64,000 nt of DNA from Limanda limanda. Lineage: Eukaryota; Chordata; Actinopteri; Pleuronectiformes; Pleuronectidae. The position numbers and the translations under genes were made by a program. Of the stretch, positions 50,745-62,124 are shown piece after piece. Below the pieces are notes generated by a model. The model saw only the letters and a program-made list of their open reading frames with translations, did not search any database and was not told the DNA's origin. Each line of letters begins with the position of its first letter. The first letter of the stretch is position 1. The stretch is taken from the NCBI RefSeq assembly GCF_963576545.1, contig NC_083639.1:27855147-27919146 (forward strand). Direction: 5' to 3'.

Positions 50745-50960
50745 CTTCACCGAGGCCCAACAGTCTCCTCATGATACCACATTTCAATTCATTACATCCA
50801 GAGTTTTATTTACATCTGCACCTAATTGCACATAATCATAAATATCAGTCCCTTAAATGTGCCTCATTTTGATCCATTTTGAAATCCATGAATCAACGAA
50901 AATTTGGAAAAAACACCTGATTTTTAAATTATAAAGAAATCACTGAATCCACACAAAAAT
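50745..50960 (+). repeat. old teleost interspersed repeat fragment
   Basis: GAGGCCCAACAGTCTCCTCA, then AAATGTGCCTCATTTTGATC and ACACCTGATT. Same family as 51970. Confidence 0.55.
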
Positions 50961-51969
50961 GTAATGAGTTGAAAATATAACTCTGAATGCTAATTGGCAT
51001 TAAACACACACAAAAATCTGTCACATTTATCTGCACGTGTGTAATTTGCTGCAGATTGATTGAATTTAGACGAACATCATAACTATAAACGTGCAGTTTT
51101 TACTTCAGGTTCATTTTTTTCTCACTCAAACTCAATAAGAGTTTAATTTCTGCTGTTTCTGTCTTTAAAAGGAAAAAGACACTTGGCTCCTTTACTTCGT
51201 CGTGCTAAGAGAAGAAAGAAAGTCTCTCGACAGATAAAACAGAACCAGACCTTCCTGCTCTGTCTCCACTTACTTCACTTCACACGTTTAACACTTCAAC
51301 AAATTGAGGAAGCTCAGGATCAGCGGCGAGGCTCAGAACAACGAGTCCTGGCTGCAGCCAGCAGGAAGTTCTACACCTTCTGCAGATCGGCTCCATCAGA
51401 TTCTACCTGCAGAGAGAGAGACGCTTGGCATGAGGCTGCAGCTCTTTCTACTGAATCATCTGTTCCTGGGATCCGGGTTGTGTTTAGACGTTATCTTTAT
51501 ATATAAATAATATTATAGTTTAGAGTGCAGACGGAGGGGCACTGGCTCTGGCTCCCGACTCATGGGGAGAGAAGCCTCTCAGATAACATAGTGGACTCAA
51601 GGAAACCGAAATGAAACTCTGAAAATACACTCAGACTGGAGTTGATTAGAAAACGTGTTGTGTCTGATTTCTAAAGCTCGGTGCCACGGAGGAGGAGGAA
51701 GTCCCTGCCAAGATTTTAGACTTGAACAGAATTTAAGTTACCGAAACTAAAAAGCAGCACAAATGAACACTGAGGTGTGGAGGTCAGCCGTGGTAATGAA
51801 AGCAGTGCTTGCATGACGGAGACGTCAAGTCAGATTCATTGACTGCTTTTGAGAGTTGAGCCAAAGTCACAGCAGAGTAAAAAATAAAACGTGAAAGAGA
51901 TAAAACGCAGTAAAACGACACAGATAAGATTAAAGTTAATAAGATAAAGGATTTCACTCGGTCGAGCTG

Positions 51970-52240
51970 ACAGCTCCGTCAAGGCCAAACAGTCCCCTCA
52001 TTAAAAGACACTTGCATTCTCCAGATGTGGATTGCACACACGCTAACACTCTAAATATGCCTCATCAAGATCGGGAATTCTTCTCAAATCATAAAAATGT
52101 TGAAAAACGCCTTACCTCAACATTTTTTAGAAAATGAAGGAAAAAAAATCCTGGATCTGCAGCGAATTTCACTGAGTTCGTCCCTGATCCAAACCACGAC
52201 TTCCCACCAGGACTCCACAATCCTGCAAACTAACAAACAA
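51970..52240 (+). repeat. old teleost interspersed repeat, longer copy
   Basis: AAGGCCAAACAGTCCCCTCA, ATATGCCTCATCAAGATC, ATCCTGGATCTGCAGCGAAT and CAAACTAACAAACAAACAAA appear in the family order. Confidence 0.65.
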
Positions 52241-52479
52241 ACAAACAAAATGCAGATAATAACAGATTATGACTTTCTCAGATGTAATAATGTAATAATA
52301 ACAGAATCAGGCTGAGTTAAAAGCAAGAGGAAAAATGTAGAATTAAAAAGCACTTAAATTTAACCAAGCTGCTCCACATTTCTTTAATATCAGTCCTCTG
52401 AAAAAGCCTTTTTTTTATCGAGACTCATTAACTAGTCTCTGGGAAATTGGTGAAATGTTTAACAAGGTAAGAACAAATC

Positions 52480-52605
52480 CCCGGAGCTGCACCGAAATTA
52501 AAGGTTTGTTCTTGGCCCGTGTCTCACTTGTTTTTGCACGATCGTGCTGACAAACACATGGACCCGGGGTGGAAACATAAACTTCTGCCTGGAGGTAATT
52601 ATGGA
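52480..52605 (+). repeat. old teleost interspersed repeat fragment
   Basis: GGAGCTGCACCGAAATT then CGGGGTGGAAACATAAAC and TGCCTGGAGGTAATTA. Confidence 0.55.
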
Positions 52606-52950
52606 TAATGGGACGGGACCCGGTCGTAGAGGCAGAGACAGAAGACGGCCCACTCCTGTGTGGTGTGAAGACGAGACAGAAACGACCTGGAGGCTGAACA
52701 CGGGATCAGGAGCTCAGTGAGCCGCTGCAACGTTTAGAGCTTTGTAAACAAAAAGTCCAATAGGTTAGAAGTCGAGCAGCCACATTTTGGATCATTAGCG
52801 ATAGAGCAAAGGTGCGTTAGATTGTCTCATTTACAGAGTTAAAGGTGATCAAGCCGGGAGGAGATAAAAACACAGATGATTAACATGACTTGAATTAATT
52901 ACGTTGTATTTGTGCAGAGGCGGCGATTTCATGAGGGCGATAACAGCAGC

Positions 52951-53075
<125 letters not shown>

Positions 53076-53156
53076 GATCATTCACGGCCCAGCGTGCTTC
53101 ATCGGGGGGGTGAAGCACATCAGCAGACGGTTCCCTGCAGCGTGAGGCGGTGAACA

Positions 53157-53177
53157 AACACACACACACACACAAAA

Positions 53178-53214
<37 letters not shown>

Positions 53215-53216
53215 TA
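53157..53216 (+). repeat. (CA)n microsatellite
   Basis: CA repeats with AAAACA breaks. Confidence 0.93.
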
Positions 53217-53538
53217 GTTCAGTCCGTTCTGGCTGAGCTGTTCTCCAAACATCCAAATGAGAGGTTTACAGGTCTGGATCTCTGATTGGAGTCGGCCTCA
53301 TCAAACCTGTTCGACCAGTTATTGTTTCCAGTGCTTCGGGGCCTCAGAGGCTTTTAATGAATCATTTAGTGTCGTGCAGATAAAACAACACAAAAACATC
53401 TCTCTAATAAATGTTCTTAAACACAACGTGGTCACTGGTACTTCTACCTTTAATACTCGAGGTAGCAAAGATAACACAAGTACAAGGTCAGGCAGAGAAC
53501 TTAATGTGGTACCTTCATTTTTCGTTGCTCGGAGGGAC

Positions 53539-53598
53539 GAATGGATGGATGAATGGATGGATGGATGGATGGATGGATGGATGGAGGACGGATGGATG
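53539..53598 (+). repeat. (GGAT)n tetranucleotide array
   Basis: About fourteen GGAT units with a few substitutions. Confidence 0.93.
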
Positions 53599-54860
53599 AA
53601 CCTGATCCAGCACCTGATGGATCACAAATCACAAACAGTAGGCATCCAGAACAAGAACAAAACCACTAATTGTTCCAACAGAAAACTTGAGCAGGGAACC
53701 AAAGAGAAACAAAGCCTGAAGCTGCTGGAGAAAAACCAGAAAGGATTCATCTGAACTTTCAAAGGAAAACAAGTGAAGCAGCTTTGAAGGAACGAGTCTC
53801 TCTGTGTTTCTCTGCCAGTCGCGGCTCTGCGGGTGAGAGGTTGGTTTCAGCTGCAGAGAACCTGAGGCCGTCCAGTCCAAACCAGTCCAGCACTGGGACG
53901 CATGTGGGGCCCCTGGCTGAGACGTGTCCTCTCACTGGTTTCCACAGGACAGCGTCCGGCCGGCGTGGCTTCACCTCGTGGTCGGGGAACATTGAGCAGG
54001 TTCCTGGAAGCGAATCTCCACGTCAACCCTGACCGTCCATACATGGTCGGCGTTAACGAGGGGGCGGACACCGATGAGACCCCCCCCCCCCCGGACACCT
54101 CAAATTGTTCTGTGCAGAGCTGTAGATGAGAGGATTTTCAGCTTTTCACAATTAAGAATGTTTCTCTAGATTTATAAAGCAAACACAGGCCTATAACACA
54201 TTGATGTAAGTTTAAAAATGATAAAAAAAAAAACAACTGCAATTAATTTCTTCGGGGGGGGCGGCAGTCTTTAAAAACTTAGACGTGCTTTCATGTTGCA
54301 TTTATAAATGGCCCAAGTGCTTTTAATCAATGTTATTATTCTACGTCAAGCTGGTGTCAGATCCTCCTGAAGAATGTTCCAGCGACGTCAGCAGCGTCAA
54401 CAAATGTTTTGGTTTTGGAGAGAAGAGCCCGAGGATCTGAGGAGCCGTTCCGCTTCGTCTGCATGGAAGTATTTCTGATCCGGTTCCTTAAATAAACCCA
54501 AGTGGGGAAACTCACAGGTCACCAAGAGTAACGCTTTTTCAAAAAGAGGTGTAATGTGTTTGTTTCAGTTGCAGCTGATTCATTCTGTGTTGGTTTGATG
54601 AGACACAAAAGCAGGTTTGAGAAGATTGGAACGTTTCAGTCCAACATTAATCGGCTTAAAGGACAAATACACGTTTTTGCAGCATCATAAATCGGAGATG
54701 GAGAATCCTGCTCCAACCAGACTCTGCTTCTCCCAGTCTGTTAATCTTTGGTTTGGAAGGTGAGTGATCCCACCCTGTCTCTTCATACACGCTGAACTTA
54801 TTATTCGTTAATTTAACCATGTAGAAACTCTCCTATTTTTAAGAGCAGAATAATTTATGT

Positions 54861-56043
54861 CCACTTGTGGAACCCAGATTAGAGTCAGGCAGGGTGGATC
54901 CGCCCCAGATGTCCGATGTTAGTCGTGACACAGACGTAAAAACTTCTGTCGGGATGAGTTATTCTCCCGCAGTCGTCCCCGGAATCTACGATGAGACTCG
55001 GCTCCAGTGAGAAAACTATCGGAGGAAAACTTTCTCACTCCTCAAACTCTTCTCAGCTCCGGCTAAACAAAAACAAAAGATGCAATTGGCCGTGAGAAGT
55101 GAAGTGGACCGTTGGATCCCTAAGTGGGTATTAAGGAGGAGCAGTTGACCTCTCTTAACATGTGACATCACGGGAAGCACTGCCAATAAACATTTAGACT
55201 TTTTACAATCTTGTTAGGAAACACAACGCTGGTTCTGTGGGTGATTTTTATTTTTACAGCTGCACTAAAGTGTGATTCTCGTTTGTGGTTTTATTCTCTG
55301 AAGACTCGGCTCGAATCATCAGGCTTTCAGGAGAAGGTGGTGGAGACCAAACCGGAGCTAGAGGGAGAATTAGATTTAAAATCATGACCCACATCGTCAA
55401 GGATGATCACACCTGGGAGGTTTGCTCCTGTTTGGATGTCGCACCTTAAGATCCAAGAGACAAATTGTGACTGTGAACAGGAGCTATACACGTTCAGTTT
55501 GATTGATTGATTTATTGATTTATTTTTCCAAATCTGGGCCTTAAATAAGCCATTTAGAAATACTGCTTGTCAACCAAAGGTATCCAAATTCTAAACCCCA
55601 CAAAGTGACCTCCAGTCGGCACAGATGAGGAGAAGCTCAGTTAATGTGCAGCACAGCCGGTTGTTTTCATGTTGTTGTATTTTTTTGTCGCGTTTTTTAT
55701 ACGATTGCCTGCTGACGTTGTTGCTTGTTTATTGGTGATAATACAGATGTTGCTGAATATCTGCTTGATGTAAATAAAGGAAACCTAGAATGTGAAAAGA
55801 AAGAAATGTGGTTTTAATGTGTTCTGTTTGAAGACGTGTGCGGATGACAGGGGCTGGTTGGTGGTGGTGGTGGGGGGGCTGCAGGACTTGAGCCTGGAGG
55901 AGCCGAGTGGAGCCGGGCCGGCGAGTGGAGGAGCTGGTTGAGTCCTGGCCTGATGAACCTGAGGTGACTTAAAGTAAATAGGTGTAAAATAGGTGTTAGA
56001 GAGACTAAAAACATAACAATTGTTGATTAAACCATGTAAATAC
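54861..56043 (+). repeat. 1.2-kb tandem unit A (older, partial at left)
   Basis: Aligned to unit B with an offset of about 1,213 bases. It differs by substitutions, a deletion near its left edge and a 27-base in-frame absence near 55098. It carries an in-frame TGA at 55008-55010 where unit B reads AGA. Its tail near 55420-55530 resembles the TTGATTGATT retroposon end. Confidence 0.85.
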
Positions 56044-56388
56044 CCACTTGTTTACGATGAGGATGAGTTACGTCCTCGTGTGGAACCGAGCTCCGTGGCC
56101 GGCAGAGTGGATCCGCCCCAGATGTCCGATGATAGACGTGACACAGGAATAAGAGCTACTGTCGGGATGAGTTATTCTCCTGCAGTCGTCCCCGGAATCT
56201 ACGATGAGACTCGGCTCCAGAGAGAAAACTATCGGAGGAAAACCTTCTCACTCCTCAAACTCTTCTCAGCTCCGGCTAAACAAAAACAAAAGATGCAGTC
56301 GGTCGTGAGCGTGATCCAGACACGACCTCTGACCTCTTCACAAGTGGACCGTTGGATCCCTGAGTGGGTATTAAGGAGGAGCAGTTGA
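56020..56388 (+). CDS. unrecognised 122-residue open frame in tandem unit B
   Basis: I do not recognise a family. The frame begins MLIKPCKYPLVYDEDELRPR and has a basic middle (ENYRRKTFSLLKLF, APAKQKQKMQ) and a C-terminus RWIPEWVLRRSS. No signal peptide or membrane segment is seen. Unit A keeps the same C-terminal frame and stop despite a 27-base gap, but has a premature TGA. Unit C is cut before the middle. It may be the tail of an old element, a lineage-specific gene or chance. No codon evidence could be computed. Confidence 0.25.
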   Translation: MLIKPCKYPLVYDEDELRPRVEPSSVAGRVDPPQMSDDRRDTGIRATVGMSYSPAVVPGIYDETRLQRENYRRKTFSLLKLFSAPAKQKQKMQSVVSVIQTRPLTSSQVDRWIPEWVLRRSS

Positions 56389-57271
56389 CCTCTCTTAACA
56401 TGTGACATCACGGGAAGCACTGCCAATAAACATTTAGACTTTTACAATCTTGTTAGGAAACACAACGCTGGTTCTGTGGGTGATTCTCCCTGGTTTTATT
56501 CTCTGAAGACTCGGCTCTCATCATCGCAGCCTGACAGGCTTTCAGGAGAAGGTGGTGGAGACCAAACTGGAGCTACAGGGAGAACCAGAATTAGATTTAA
56601 AATCACGACCCGCACATCTGATGATCACACTTGGGAGGTTTGCTCCTGTTGGGATGTCGCACCTTAAGATCTATGAGACAAATTGTGACTGTGAACAGGA
56701 GCTATACACGTTCAGTTTGATTGATTGATTTATTGATTGATTTTTTCCAAATCTGGGCCTTAAATAAGCCATTTAGAAATACTGCTTGTCAACCAAAGGT
56801 ATCCAAAGTCTAAACTCCACAAAGTGACCTCCAGTCGGCACAGATGAGGAGAAGCTCAGTTAATGTGCAGCACAGCCGGTTGTTTTCATGTTGTTGTATT
56901 TTTTTGTCACGTTTTTTTATACGATTGCCTGCTGACGTTGTTGCTTGTTTATTGGTGATAATACAGATGTTGCTGAATATCTGCTTGATGTAAATAAAGG
57001 AAACCTAGAATGTGAAAAGAAAGAAATGTGGTTTTAATGTGTTCTGTTTGAAGACGTCTGCGGATGACAGGGGCTGGTTGGTGGTGGTGGTGGTGGTGGT
57101 GGGGGGGTGCAGGACTTGAGCCTGGAGGAGCCGAGTGGAGCCGGGCCGGCGAGTGGAGGAGCTGGTTGAGTCCTGGCCTGATGAACCTGAGGTGACTTAA
57201 AGTAAATAGGTGTAAAATAGGTGTTAGAGAGACTAAAAACATAACAATTGTTGATTAAACCATGTAAATAC
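56044..57271 (+). repeat. 1.2-kb tandem unit B
   Basis: Near-complete unit. Its segment from about 55,700 to 56,185 is almost identical to 56,900-57,413, with a GGT microsatellite length change. It contains a 122-codon open frame (56020-56388). Confidence 0.88.
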
Positions 57272-57413
57272 CCACTTGTTTACGATGAGGATGAGTTACG
57301 TCCTCGTGTGGAACCGAGCTCCGTGGCCGGCAGAGTGGATCCGCCCCAGATGGCCGATGATAGACGTGACACAGGAATAAGAGCTACTGTCGGGATGAGT
57401 TATTCTCCTGCAG
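57272..57413 (+). repeat. 1.2-kb tandem unit C, truncated
   Basis: Almost identical to the start of unit B (one visible change, CAGATGGCC for CAGATGTCC). It stops abruptly after TTATTCTCCTGCAG. Confidence 0.85.
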
Positions 57414-57640
57414 CCGAACCCTAAATCCACGCGGCTCTGCTCGTTAAAAGTTATGTCCGGGACGAAGACACAGGTGTTTCCATCTTGAGCTTCATGGACG
57501 ATTTGGAGCCAGAGTCTGGGCAGCAGTGGTGTTGGTGCAGGAGCGGTGCTTTGACTCTTCTAGTTTTGGTCCACGTCCCATTCACCAACATGACCGAGGC
57601 CGGGATCAGGGCCGCACGGTGAATCACCTCCTGCTGGATT

Positions 57641-58042
57641 TGTCACGTTGAGTGGAAGGAGATGGACCCAGGATGCAGAGGTTTAAACAGAAATGGCATT
57701 TAATATAAAAAGAGTCTTTTAACAAGACGAAAAAAACAAAACGTGGAGCGTCAAGGCGCACGGGGAACACAGAAGATCCGGACGGGACAAACCTTATGTG
57801 CCAACGAGTAAGGAACCGACAGAGGGCCACGGGGAACACAGAGGCTTAGAAAGAGACACAGGGAAGGCCGGGGTAATTAGCCACAGGTGCAACACATGAG
57901 GACTGGGGAAGACAATCCCCAAGACAGGAAGTGACACACCCGAGAAGAACAACACATAAGGAAAGCGAGGCTACAAAATAAAACAGGAAACAGAAAACAC
58001 AAAGAGACTGAAATTAACAAACTTAAATGACAGAACGTCACA
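57641..58042. mobile_element. solo LTR-like insertion, 402 bp
   Basis: It starts TGTCACGTT and ends AACGTCACA, so it has TG..CA ends with a short imperfect inverted repeat. It is flanked by an exact 5-bp duplication GGATT (57636-57640, 58043-58047). These are the marks of an LTR retrotransposon long terminal repeat left alone after recombination. No coding capacity. A short DNA transposon is the alternative. Confidence 0.65.
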
Positions 58043-58080
58043 GGATTGGAGTGAACACCTTTTATTCTGTGCTCCGTCTG

Positions 58081-58330
58081 AGACACTCTTTAAAACTTTA
58101 ATCCCGATGAGGTTTTCCTACACTTGACATCTATTGCACTTCTGTCCGTCCTGGGAGACGGATCCTCACGTGTGTCTCTGAGGTTTCTACCTATTTTTAC
58201 CTTTTACGTTTTTCCTGACTCTTGCTGAGGTTAAGGACAGAGGATGTCTCACCATGTTAAAGCCCTATGAGACGAATTGTGACTTGTGAATATGGGCTCT
58301 ATACAAATAAAACTTGATTGATTGATTTGA
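58081..58330 (+). repeat. retroposon 3' tail, plus orientation
   Basis: GCACTTCTGTCCGTCCTGGG, TTTTTCCTGACTCTTGCTGA, AAGCCCTATGAGACGAATTG and ATACAAATAAAACTTGATTG end in TTGATTGATT. It matches the reversed copy at 4188-4415. Confidence 0.7.
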
Positions 58331-58332
58331 TC

Positions 58333-58459
58333 TCACATGTCGGCGCAGCCATCAGAGGCAATTTGAGATTCAGCCCAAGGGAATTTGGGGAATGCAGAGA
58401 CTGGACAAGCCGGGGATCGAACCACCAACCACGTGGGCAGTGGACGACCTACTCCACTC
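58333..58459 (+). repeat. teleost repeat fragment with B-box-like word
   Basis: GGGGATCGAACCACCAACCA and GTGGACGACCTACTCCACT are landmark words of a repeat often found beside such tails. No tRNA fold is seen. Confidence 0.5.
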
Positions 58460-58559
58460 TTGATGTAGATGTGTCGACTACGAGATCAGCATCAACGTCA
58501 TGCAGGATACAATCATGCAGTGTTTACTAAAGTCAGAGTAGACAATGTTATATTTACAA

Positions 58560-58575
58560 TTTGTGTGTGTGTCTC

Positions 58576-58606
<31 letters not shown>

Positions 58607-58612
58607 GTGTTT
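58560..58612 (+). repeat. (GT)n microsatellite
   Basis: GT run with CTCTGT and TTTGT breaks. Confidence 0.9.
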
Positions 58613-58708
58613 CCCTGGGGCCTAGCAAATCAGTTAAAAGGATTTCCTTCCTCGTAAAACTTTGTCAGAGCTCCTCTCTGGGATCCTGCATTGTTTACGT
58701 CCATGTTT

Positions 58709-58714
58709 GTGTGT

Positions 58715-58762
<48 letters not shown>

Positions 58763-58790
58763 GTGTGCGTGTGTGTGTGCGTGTGTGTGT
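58709..58790 (+). repeat. (GT)n microsatellite
   Basis: GT run with GCGT interruptions near its 3' end. Confidence 0.93.
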
Positions 58791-58970
58791 TGGATGGTGA
58801 TGAGGAGGCTTTAAACTTGACTCAGTGATAGTTGAGGCTCAGACGAGCGTTGAACCATATCTTAGTTCTCCTGCCGGGGGAATTCCCATGATGCATCAGG
58901 GTCCTCTCTCCTCCTCCTCTCCATCAGTGCACGTTCAGATGCCTTCAATGCAGATTACTTTACTTGGCTT

Positions 58971-58972
<2 letters not shown>

Positions 58973-59053
<81 letters not shown>
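58973..59053 (+). repeat. (TC)40 microsatellite
   Basis: Uninterrupted TC run. Confidence 0.97.
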
Positions 59054-59059
<6 letters not shown>

Positions 59060-59110
59060 CTGTGCTTTCTCTCTCCTCCTGTCCCTGTCTGTAGGTCTCA
59101 ACCACTGCTG

Positions 59111-59182
<72 letters not shown>
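59111..59182 (+). repeat. (ATT)24 microsatellite
   Basis: Uninterrupted ATT triplets. Confidence 0.97.
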
Positions 59183-59185
<3 letters not shown>

Positions 59186-59339
59186 TTCAATTCAATGGAT
59201 TTCTGTTGTTGAACTTCAGCCGACAAACCTCCAACCAAACTAGGGTCAAGGTGGTCGGACATCTGCCTGGACGGGTTGTGTTGAATGGAGAGAAACGAGT
59301 TGTGTAACTGTTGTGTTAAAACACACATCAGACTGGTTG

Positions 59340-59545
59340 CTGATATCATTATTTTAATTATGATCTCCACCAAGGAGGATTTCAGGATAACGCAAAATCT
59401 ACTTTTCATCTTGGTGGAAACTTGGTGGAATGATGAGACAAATCATATATAGAATATTTAGACACTGATTTCTATGAGTGAGTGGAATTTGCTGCAGCTT
59501 GATTGAATTTAAAGCGACTGTTTGGCCTTGAGGGTTAAATGCGTT
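59340..59545 (-). repeat. old teleost interspersed repeat fragment, reverse
   Basis: ATGATCTCCACCAAGGAGGA, GGTGGAAACTTGGTGGAATG and ACTGTTTGGCCTTGAGGG are the reversed words of the family at 51970. Confidence 0.6.
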
Positions 59546-60437
59546 CATAAGTGATCCGATGTAAGTGACGGTGACAGAAACACATTGTCAGAGTCGATCA
59601 TCCTGATATTTGATGCTGTGATTAATCATTTAAAATATGAAAAGAATACTAAATAAATAAAATGCATCAAACTGCACTTCCTCTGCCTCCCAGCGACAAA
59701 CCTGCCAAGTTTAAAACAGATCATAAGAACGGTTCTCGAGATTGAACATATATACATACAGACACAAATTCCTGTTATAGATATATATATATATAGATAT
59801 ATAGATAAACCTGACTTGACTTTTATCACGTAAACTATAAACTTTTACAGTCGCCTCTCAGGCTGCGGCAGGTGAGTGACAGTAAACTTCCAGGAGACCA
59901 TAAAGTCTTCACACCTTTGGAACCAAATGTTTTCTCCTCTTCCAGTTTCCACCTCTCTAGAGCATCTGACATTATTCTGCACTTTATTCATCGGGTGAGA
60001 CATTAGAAGCCTTTCTGTGATTTAGAGCGTTTTATGATATACTTTGAATCATCATGTTATAAATGTGTTGGATCACGATTTAGAACTTCATCTCCCTCTC
60101 TCCGCGTGGGTCCGTTTTCCCAGCGGAGAGAACACAGACCGACTTGGACGAGCCAGTTGGAAGCTTCTTTATCACCGCTGTGTGTCGAGCTCGGTTCATC
60201 AGGAGCTGCTTGCGTCACACGACGTCTTCCTCATCACAAATGTCTTACTTTTCCGACAGAAAAAAAATGCTTTGTGCTTTTTCTGAAGACTAATATTTCA
60301 CTTTCACTCGTTTGAGGCCGACACAGCTGCTTGGCGGGATGTTGGTTCACTTATTTGTTTGCACGTGGGACTGAAACCAGCGTCTCCTCACGAGCTTCCA
60401 ACGCTGATGTGGGAGCTGGCACCAGGAGAAGGTGAAG

Positions 60438-60526
60438 AGACAACAGGACAACAGGACACCATGACAACAGGACACCATGACAACAGGACACCATGACAAC
60501 AGGACAACAGGACAACAGAACAACAG
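60438..60526 (+). repeat. GACAACAG minisatellite
   Basis: Units of ACAGGACAAC and ACAGGACACCATGACAAC alternate about six times. Confidence 0.9.
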
Positions 60527-61848
60527 AGAAACACCACAGGGCTCGAGCGGCTGTTTGGTCCAACGGGTTTATCCTGCTGTTGCACTTCACTGGAATCAAA
60601 TGACACCGGGAGGATTGTTGGACTGATATGAGGAATGTTCTTGTTTGTACAATATCACATGACAATTATTCAGTGTAACCGTAAAGAGAGAGTGTAACTG
60701 ATACGTTTTATAGTCGTTTAAAGATGTTTTTCTCTGTTCCAACCAAACAGATGCAGAAACCATCAGTTCCACCGACATATCTGTGGTTGTTTTATTCCAG
60801 AGCAAAGGTTTTGAAAAGTGATCGTGGTCAGTTTGACTAAATTAATGCATCTTTGTGAGACTTTACATGATAAACATCATCTAGAAACACTGTCCTCACT
60901 CAAACATTCATCATAGTTAGGTTTGTCCTCTCAGGTCCTGTGTTGTTGTGATTTTAAAACAACAGCCAATCGGGATAAAAGCCAAAGCTCGTGATTAATG
61001 TGCTCACGCTGCTCCTCGGCCCAGTCAGACCAGTCTGGCTATTGTCAAAGAAGAAGAACTTTGTTTTCTTGATGCTGCCTCGACCTTTTGAATCGCTCGT
61101 GTGAACAAATGTGAAAAAGATCCGGTCGAGACGTTGATCTGTGGTTCGTCAGTGGTGATTGGAGGAGGACACGTGTGCTGCTGCCACAGCGCGACCAACT
61201 GGTTTTATGTTCACATGATAAGTCATGTCCTGGTTTAGTTTTCACTGTTATTTGACATTTCACGCAGGCACAATGAGAAGAATGCTTGTACAAGAGAATA
61301 ATGACGGTTGAGCAACAACACCTCAGATATTCAATCATATTAGCTCTGACTCTAAAATGAGTTGCTTCTCAGAAATCAGGTTAAAAAATGACTCATGGCG
61401 TCGAGAGAATGTTCAACTGAAGCTAAAATAATTCTCTTTAGTGTCTCATGATATCTTTGTTGTCACATTTCACTGACATAGAGAATGTCAACATGCTGGT
61501 CCGGCACCAGAAGAGCAATCTGAGAAGATCACAAGGAATTCCTCACAATAAATACGTGTGAACAAATATATTGAACCTGATTTGTTTGTTTTAGATATTT
61601 CAGTCTGGAGCGCAGAGTTTGAACGAGCAGAGTTTCCTTCAGAGGCTTTGTGGCTAAAAGCATTTCAATATCACTGAGACTCATCAGAAAACATCTGTAA
61701 ATTGTAAATTGAACAAAACAAGATTCGTAATAGTGATGTTGTTGCTGTGTTAGTTTTCTTACTCCAGAGGATTTTCAGATCCTAACTCAACAAAATCACT
61801 GCACCTATTTGCTTTAAACGGAAACATGTGCTGCTTAACAACACTGGA

Positions 61849-61855
61849 CACACAA

Positions 61856-61887
<32 letters not shown>

Positions 61888-61910
61888 ACACACACACACA
61901 TGCACACACA
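61849..61910 (+). repeat. (CA)n microsatellite
   Basis: CA run with one CAGA and one CATG interruption. Confidence 0.93.
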
Positions 61911-62072
61911 CCCTGTAAGTGAAGCTGCTTCGAGGATCTGGAACCTGGTGATGGAACATTTTATTTGAATCAACAACTTTGTCTCTGCTGATTGAGTCCA
62001 ACTAGCAAACAGATCAATCACCATGGAACCAACTGCAGCCATGGAAACACCCACTCATCATGGAATACAGTG

Positions 62073-62075
<3 letters not shown>

Positions 62076-62122
<47 letters not shown>
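62076..62122 (+). repeat. (GT)n microsatellite
   Basis: Nearly uninterrupted GT run. Confidence 0.95.

Positions 62123-62124
<2 letters not shown>

Noticed and set aside
51183..51506. 107-codon basic frame (MAPLLRRAKRRKKV)
   Set aside because: No family recognised, no flanking splice or promoter signals, and an alternative overlapping frame is equally open.
53759..54129. Cluster of overlapping frames on both strands
   Set aside because: GC-rich stretch with no consistent coding frame or known domain.
60034..60315. Two overlapping plus frames of 80-93 codons
   Set aside because: No family, no splice support, and both frames open by chance.
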